In this document: piece by piece, positions 61,131 to 64,000 of the stretch | Numbering within the stretch: the stretch's first letter is position 1 | Layout: each line of letters starts with the position of its first letter | Assembly (NCBI RefSeq): GCF_018408855.1 | Contig: NZ_AP024327.1 | Span: forward strand, 434,001-498,000 | Reading direction: 5' to 3' | Source: Caballeronia sp. NK8 | GTDB lineage: Bacteria; Pseudomonadota; Gammaproteobacteria; Burkholderiales; Burkholderiaceae | Length of the DNA: 64,000 nt | Notes under the pieces: generated by a model | Databases searched by the model: none | Seen by the model: the letters and a program-made list of their open reading frames with translations, nothing else | Told to the model about the DNA's origin: nothing | Made by a program: the position numbers and the translations under genes

Positions 61131-61152
61131 CTGTCCTCACGAAATGGGACAG
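61131..61152. promoter_or_regulatory. CTGTCC-N10-GGACAG inverted repeat upstream of the TauE-type gene
   Basis: A perfect 6-bp inverted repeat with 10-bp spacer in the gap before the exporter start; the spacer includes TCACGAAATG. Possible regulator site shared with the divergent 67-residue gene. Weak evidence. Confidence 0.3.
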
Positions 61153-61220
61153 GAAATCGGTTAACACAGAGCTAATTCAGTGCCTCCAGAATGCATTGCA
61201 TACCGGATCGGAGGAAAAAA

Positions 61221-61424
61221 TTGAGCCTGCTAACCGATGAACGAATGAACACGCTGAGCGAGATTGCCGCCGATTGTTTCGATGTCGATTTCGAGCGCGG
61301 CGGTGCGCTCGGCGACGGCATTCTCGTCAAGCCGATGGATATCGTGCGCGCGCTGGAAAGTGCCTACGACATGGGGCTGATCGCGGGATATCAGTTGACG
61401 CATGGGACGCTGCGGGCGCGGTGA
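61221..61424 (+). CDS. Small hypothetical protein, 67 residues
   Basis: A soluble acidic 67-residue protein: TDERMNTLSEIAADCFDVDFERGG then VKPMDIVRALESAYDMGLIAGYQLTHG, two helix-rich halves. TTG at 61221 has GGAGG six bases upstream, an unusually good ribosome site; ATG at 61191 lacks one. Lies between the TauE-type and homocysteine methyltransferase genes. No family recognised. Confidence 0.62.
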   Translation: MSLLTDERMNTLSEIAADCFDVDFERGGALGDGILVKPMDIVRALESAYDMGLIAGYQLTHGTLRAR

Positions 61425-61463
61425 GTGCTGCGCGACGGCTGGCAGCCTCACCACGCCGACGCC

Positions 61464-62423
61464 TCATGCGTACCGCACCCTCGCCGCCTTCATCGCGCCA
61501 CAGATCGCGCTCACATGCCGATGATCGGTGCCACAACACCCGCCCACCACATTCATGCGCGGCAACCACGCGTGCAGCGCACGATACTGCGCGCCGAGTT
61601 CCACGGGATCGCCGTCGTCGAGATCGGCGGCGTCGTCGAGGTCGGCATGACTGCGCCGTGACGCGTTGGCGCGGATGCCATGCACGCGGCCGCGCCACGC
61701 GCCGCCATCGCCGAGTACGGTTTCGAAATGCGACGGATGCGCGCAATTGATCATGTAGTACGCGGCGTAGGCGTCCGTTTGGGCATCGGCGCGCTCGATG
61801 ACATCGCCGAGTGCATCGCCCGAAGGCAGACGGCCATCGGTTTCGAGCGTGAACGAGATCGCCACGGGCATACCGCGCGCCCGGGCGGCATCGATCACGC
61901 CGATGCCCTCTTCCGGATACGTGATCGTGAAGGCCGCGATCATGTCCGCTTCGGTTGCCGCGAGCGTATCGATCTGCGGCTGGTGATACGCGCGCGCCTC
62001 TTCGCGGCTCATGCGCGACTCGACGCGATACGCATCGCCGCGCGGCCCCAGACACCCGCTGATGACGATGGGCGTGTCCGTCGTCTCGAACGCCTCGCGC
62101 ACCCGCACGAGCAGATCGATCGCCTGCCGGTTGGCGTGCGCGAGCGTGGCATCGGAATAGCCCAGCTTGCGGCCCCAGTCCGCATTCGCGCGCCATGTCG
62201 GCGCTTCGAGCACGAGGCCGACGCCCTCGCTTTGCGCCAGCGCCGCATAGCGCCGGAAATACGCGTCGAGGCGCGCCGTGCCCGCGGCGTCCTTCAGAAG
62301 ATCGAACGCAGCGAAGCACGGCAGCTCGATGCCATCGTGAAAGATCAAGGTCGTTTCGATGCCGCCGTCGGTCATGAAAAGCGCGTCGTCGAGCTGCGGA
62401 AGGTGCGTGCGGTACTGGCTCAT
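61464..62423 (-). CDS. Homocysteine S-methyltransferase
   Basis: A 319-residue MmuM/YagD-type enzyme: ALFMTDGGIETTLIFHDGIELP at the start, the zinc-binding cysteine in INCAHPSHF and the two vicinal cysteines in VVGGCCGTDHRH. It moves a methyl group from S-methylmethionine or another donor to homocysteine to give methionine. ATG at 62423 is chosen since GGAG lies seven bases upstream; 62429 is too near. No RNA switch was visible upstream. It sits next to the sulfur locus and may use homocysteine made by the lyase-like enzyme. Confidence 0.92.
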   Translation of the reverse strand: MSQYRTHLPQLDDALFMTDGGIETTLIFHDGIELPCFAAFDLLKDAAGTARLDAYFRRYAALAQSEGVGLVLEAPTWRANADWGRKLGYSDATLAHANRQAIDLLVRVREAFETTDTPIVISGCLGPRGDAYRVESRMSREEARAYHQPQIDTLAATEADMIAAFTITYPEEGIGVIDAARARGMPVAISFTLETDGRLPSGDALGDVIERADAQTDAYAAYYMINCAHPSHFETVLGDGGAWRGRVHGIRANASRRSHADLDDAADLDDGDPVELGAQYRALHAWLPRMNVVGGCCGTDHRHVSAICGAMKAARVRYA

Positions 62424-62618
62424 GGTCATGCTCCGTCTACGAGGTCCACGTCAATGAAAGGAGGAGATACAACACGCGCGTGCCGTTGCCCGTCCCTGTG
62501 GGAGCCGGCTGGCGCACACGCCTTCCTTACACTTAAATAACAATACGACGGAGCCACGATACGACCCGCGCGCGTTCGACACCAAAGCCATTTCGGCAAC
62601 TAACCGGACAAAACGGCC

Positions 62619-63659
62619 ATGAACGACCGATCACCCGTGCGCATCTGCATCCTCGCGCTGCCCGAGACGTCGGCGTCGGTGGTGTACGGCATGTACGACA
62701 TGTTCATGTCGGCGGGACGCGACTGGGGTCTCATCGTCGAGGGCACGCCGGGGCGCGCGCCGATCGCGCCCATGGTCGTGTCGCGTCACGGCGGCGCGTT
62801 CATCGCCGGCAACAACGTGCGCATCACGGCGGACGCGCCGCTCGACGCCTGCGATGACGCCGATGTCATCTGCGTGCCCGAGCTGCTGGTGCCGCCCGGC
62901 GAGCCGCTCGCGGGCCGCTTCGACGATGAAATCGCGTGCCTGCGACGCTGCCATGCGCAGGGCAAGATCCTCGCGACGGCATGCTCGGGCGCGATCCTGC
63001 TCGCGGAAGCGGGCCTCCTCGATGGCCTCGATGCGACCACGCACTGGGCGTACTGCGATTTCATGTCACGGCAATATCCGTCGATCAAAGTGCGCGCGCA
63101 TCGCGCGCTCGTCGCATCGGGCGACGGCGAGCGGCTCATCATGGCGGGCGGCGGCGCGTCGTGGCTCGATCTCGCGCTGTATCTGATCGCGCGGCTCGCG
63201 GGCATCGAAACCGCGATGCAGACGGCGCGCATCAATCTCGTCGACTGGCACGACGTCGGCCAGCTGCCGTTCGCGCGGCTCGCGCGCACGCGGCAGGCGG
63301 AAGATGCGGTCATCGCGCGGTGTCAGTCGTGGATCGCCGAGCACTATGCGCAGCCCTCGCCCGTCGGCGCGATGATGCAGATGAGCGGCCTGCCCGAGCG
63401 CTCGTTCAAGCGCCGCTTTCAGCAGGCGACCGGCATGTCGCCGCTCGCATACGTGCATACGTTGAGGCTGGAGGAAGCCAAGCAGATGCTCGAAACCGAC
63501 CGTCAGCCGATCGAGGCCATCGCCAATGAAGTCGGCTATGAAGACGCGGGATTCTTCAGCCGGCTGTTCAGACGCAAGGTGAGTCTCACGCCGGCGCAAT
63601 ATCGCCGCCGCTTCGGCGCGATGCGCGATGCGATCGGCTGCATCAGCGAGAACCGGTAA
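62619..63659 (+). CDS. GlxA-family AraC-type transcriptional regulator
   Basis: A 346-residue regulator with a DJ-1/PfpI-like N-terminal domain (residues about 10-195; nucleophile-elbow-like ILATACSGAILLAEAG) and a C-terminal AraC helix-turn-helix pair (MMQMSGLPERSFKRRFQQATG, IANEVGYEDAGFFSRLFRRK). The pattern fits GlxA/CdhR-type proteins that regulate amino-acid or carnitine-like catabolism. Divergent from the homocysteine methyltransferase by 195 bp, so it could control it. Its 3' end overlaps the SLATT gene by 17 bp. Confidence 0.92.
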   Translation: MNDRSPVRICILALPETSASVVYGMYDMFMSAGRDWGLIVEGTPGRAPIAPMVVSRHGGAFIAGNNVRITADAPLDACDDADVICVPELLVPPGEPLAGRFDDEIACLRRCHAQGKILATACSGAILLAEAGLLDGLDATTHWAYCDFMSRQYPSIKVRAHRALVASGDGERLIMAGGGASWLDLALYLIARLAGIETAMQTARINLVDWHDVGQLPFARLARTRQAEDAVIARCQSWIAEHYAQPSPVGAMMQMSGLPERSFKRRFQQATGMSPLAYVHTLRLEEAKQMLETDRQPIEAIANEVGYEDAGFFSRLFRRKVSLTPAQYRRRFGAMRDAIGCISENR

Positions 63660-64000
63660 GCGTCGTCCCCGCCACCCGACGCGGCAAATGCGGCGCGGTC
63701 TGCGCGATGTGATCGAGTTCGTCGCGAACCGCGTCGATCACGCACGCGTCGCGCACGCAGGGATCGGCGGCGTGGATCGCTTCGAGCCGCCGCCGCACCG
63801 CGCCGTACTGCGCGCCCGCACGGCGATGCAGCTCGGCGCGCTCGCCGTAACGCAGGAATGTCTGCAACGAGGCGAGCACGGCGGCGCTCAGACTCGTCAT
63901 GCCGATGACGACGCGCACATCCGGCGACACCGCCGTCGCGACGAGCGACAGAAACGCCGATGTGCCCGTCGCCGCCGTGATGCCGATGACGGCGAGCCCC
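63643..64000 (-). CDS. SLATT-like two-helix membrane protein (5' end outside window)
   Basis: The C-terminal 118 residues or so of a protein that enters from the right edge. Two hydrophobic segments, AVIGITAATGTSAFLSLVAT and VRVVIGMTSLSAAVLASLQT, are followed by FLRYGERAELHRRAGAQYGAVRRRLEAI, the typical helix of SLATT (SMODS/SLOG-associating two-TM effector) proteins, then HAADPCVRDACVIDAVRDELDHIAQTAP. Frame is open to the last base. SLATT proteins often act as pore effectors of nucleotide-signal immunity systems. The stop overlaps the GlxA-type gene convergently. Confidence 0.6.
   Translation of the reverse strand, partial: GLAVIGITAATGTSAFLSLVATAVSPDVRVVIGMTSLSAAVLASLQTFLRYGERAELHRRAGAQYGAVRRRLEAIHAADPCVRDACVIDAVRDELDHIAQTAPHLPRRVAGTTLTGSR

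Noticed and set aside
62424..62618. Possible SAM or SAH riboswitch before the homocysteine methyltransferase
   Set aside because: I looked for conserved cores of known methionine- and SAH-type switches and found no convincing match by eye. A covariance-model search would settle it.
1..64000. CRISPR arrays, tRNA or rRNA genes, insertion sequences and phage genes
   Set aside because: No regularly spaced repeats, no cloverleaf sequences and no transposase or integrase product was seen on either strand.

Overview
The window reads as a piece of a high-GC betaproteobacterial chromosome, most likely Burkholderiaceae close to Caballeronia/Paraburkholderia. The case rests on general-porin proteins, many LysR/IclR/GntR/TetR regulators beside small catabolic operons, a DypB-type peroxidase with encapsulin, a YtfQRT-YjfF sugar importer and a membrane PQQ glucose-dehydrogenase family protein. 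This is inferred from protein families; no rRNA, tRNA, CRISPR array, phage or transposase gene was seen. The gene content (nutrient uptake, small-molecule catabolism, regulation, few housekeeping genes) fits a secondary replicon or an accessory arm.

Layout. 1-4.8 kb: an acyl-CoA catabolic operon (MFS carrier, CaiB-type CoA transferase, HMG-CoA-lyase-like enzyme) divergent from an IclR regulator, then a YaiI/YqxD protein. 4.8-8.4 kb: haloacid-dehalogenase-like hydrolase, then a DyP peroxidase carrying a C-terminal encapsulin-targeting peptide, the encapsulin shell, a DksA-like protein that has lost all four zinc cysteines, and a VOC protein. 8.6-14.8 kb: TetR, a YghU-type GST, and a LysR regulator leading into a deacylase / MFS / metallo-beta-lactamase-fold operon. 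14.8-24.7 kb: aldehyde dehydrogenase with divergent LysR, a porin, a tannase/feruloyl-esterase-family lipoprotein, an exported alpha/beta hydrolase, a clan-A-like glycoside hydrolase lipoprotein and small exported proteins. 24.8-29 kb: a GntR regulator with two matching TGGTNGGACCA operators controlling itself and an MFS-plus-D-lactate-dehydrogenase operon. 29-34.6 kb: a two-component system with a Cys-less phosphatase-like lipoprotein, a divergent paralogous response regulator, an orphan FlgH-like L-ring protein and small envelope proteins.

35-40.3 kb: a complete galactofuranose-type ABC importer ending in its own GntR regulator. 40.3-47 kb: a phytanoyl-CoA-dioxygenase-family oxygenase, a porin behind a PQQ-dependent dehydrogenase, a GcvA-like LysR and an EamA exporter. 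47-51.6 kb: GAF-PAS-PAS-GGDEF protein, a 72-residue protein behind an 18-bp perfect palindrome, a CorA channel and a zinc-ribbon membrane protein.

51.8-62.4 kb is the most distinctive region: a divergent locus for an organosulfur compound. One arm holds an amino-acid-type binding protein and two permeases. The other holds the ATPase, a cysteine-dioxygenase-like cupin, a cystathionine-beta-lyase-like PLP enzyme and two tandem, mutually paralogous four-module rhodaneses of about 540 residues, all tightly coupled. A TauE/SafE anion exporter and a homocysteine S-methyltransferase follow. Together they suggest import of a sulfur amino acid or thioether, C-S cleavage, persulfide handling, thiol oxidation and sulfite/sulfonate export; the substrate is unknown. 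The window closes with a GlxA/AraC regulator and the C-terminal part of a SLATT-type two-helix membrane protein that runs off the edge.

Starts were chosen from visible Shine-Dalgarno sequences and overlaps. No database search was run, so substrate-level functions are inferences.
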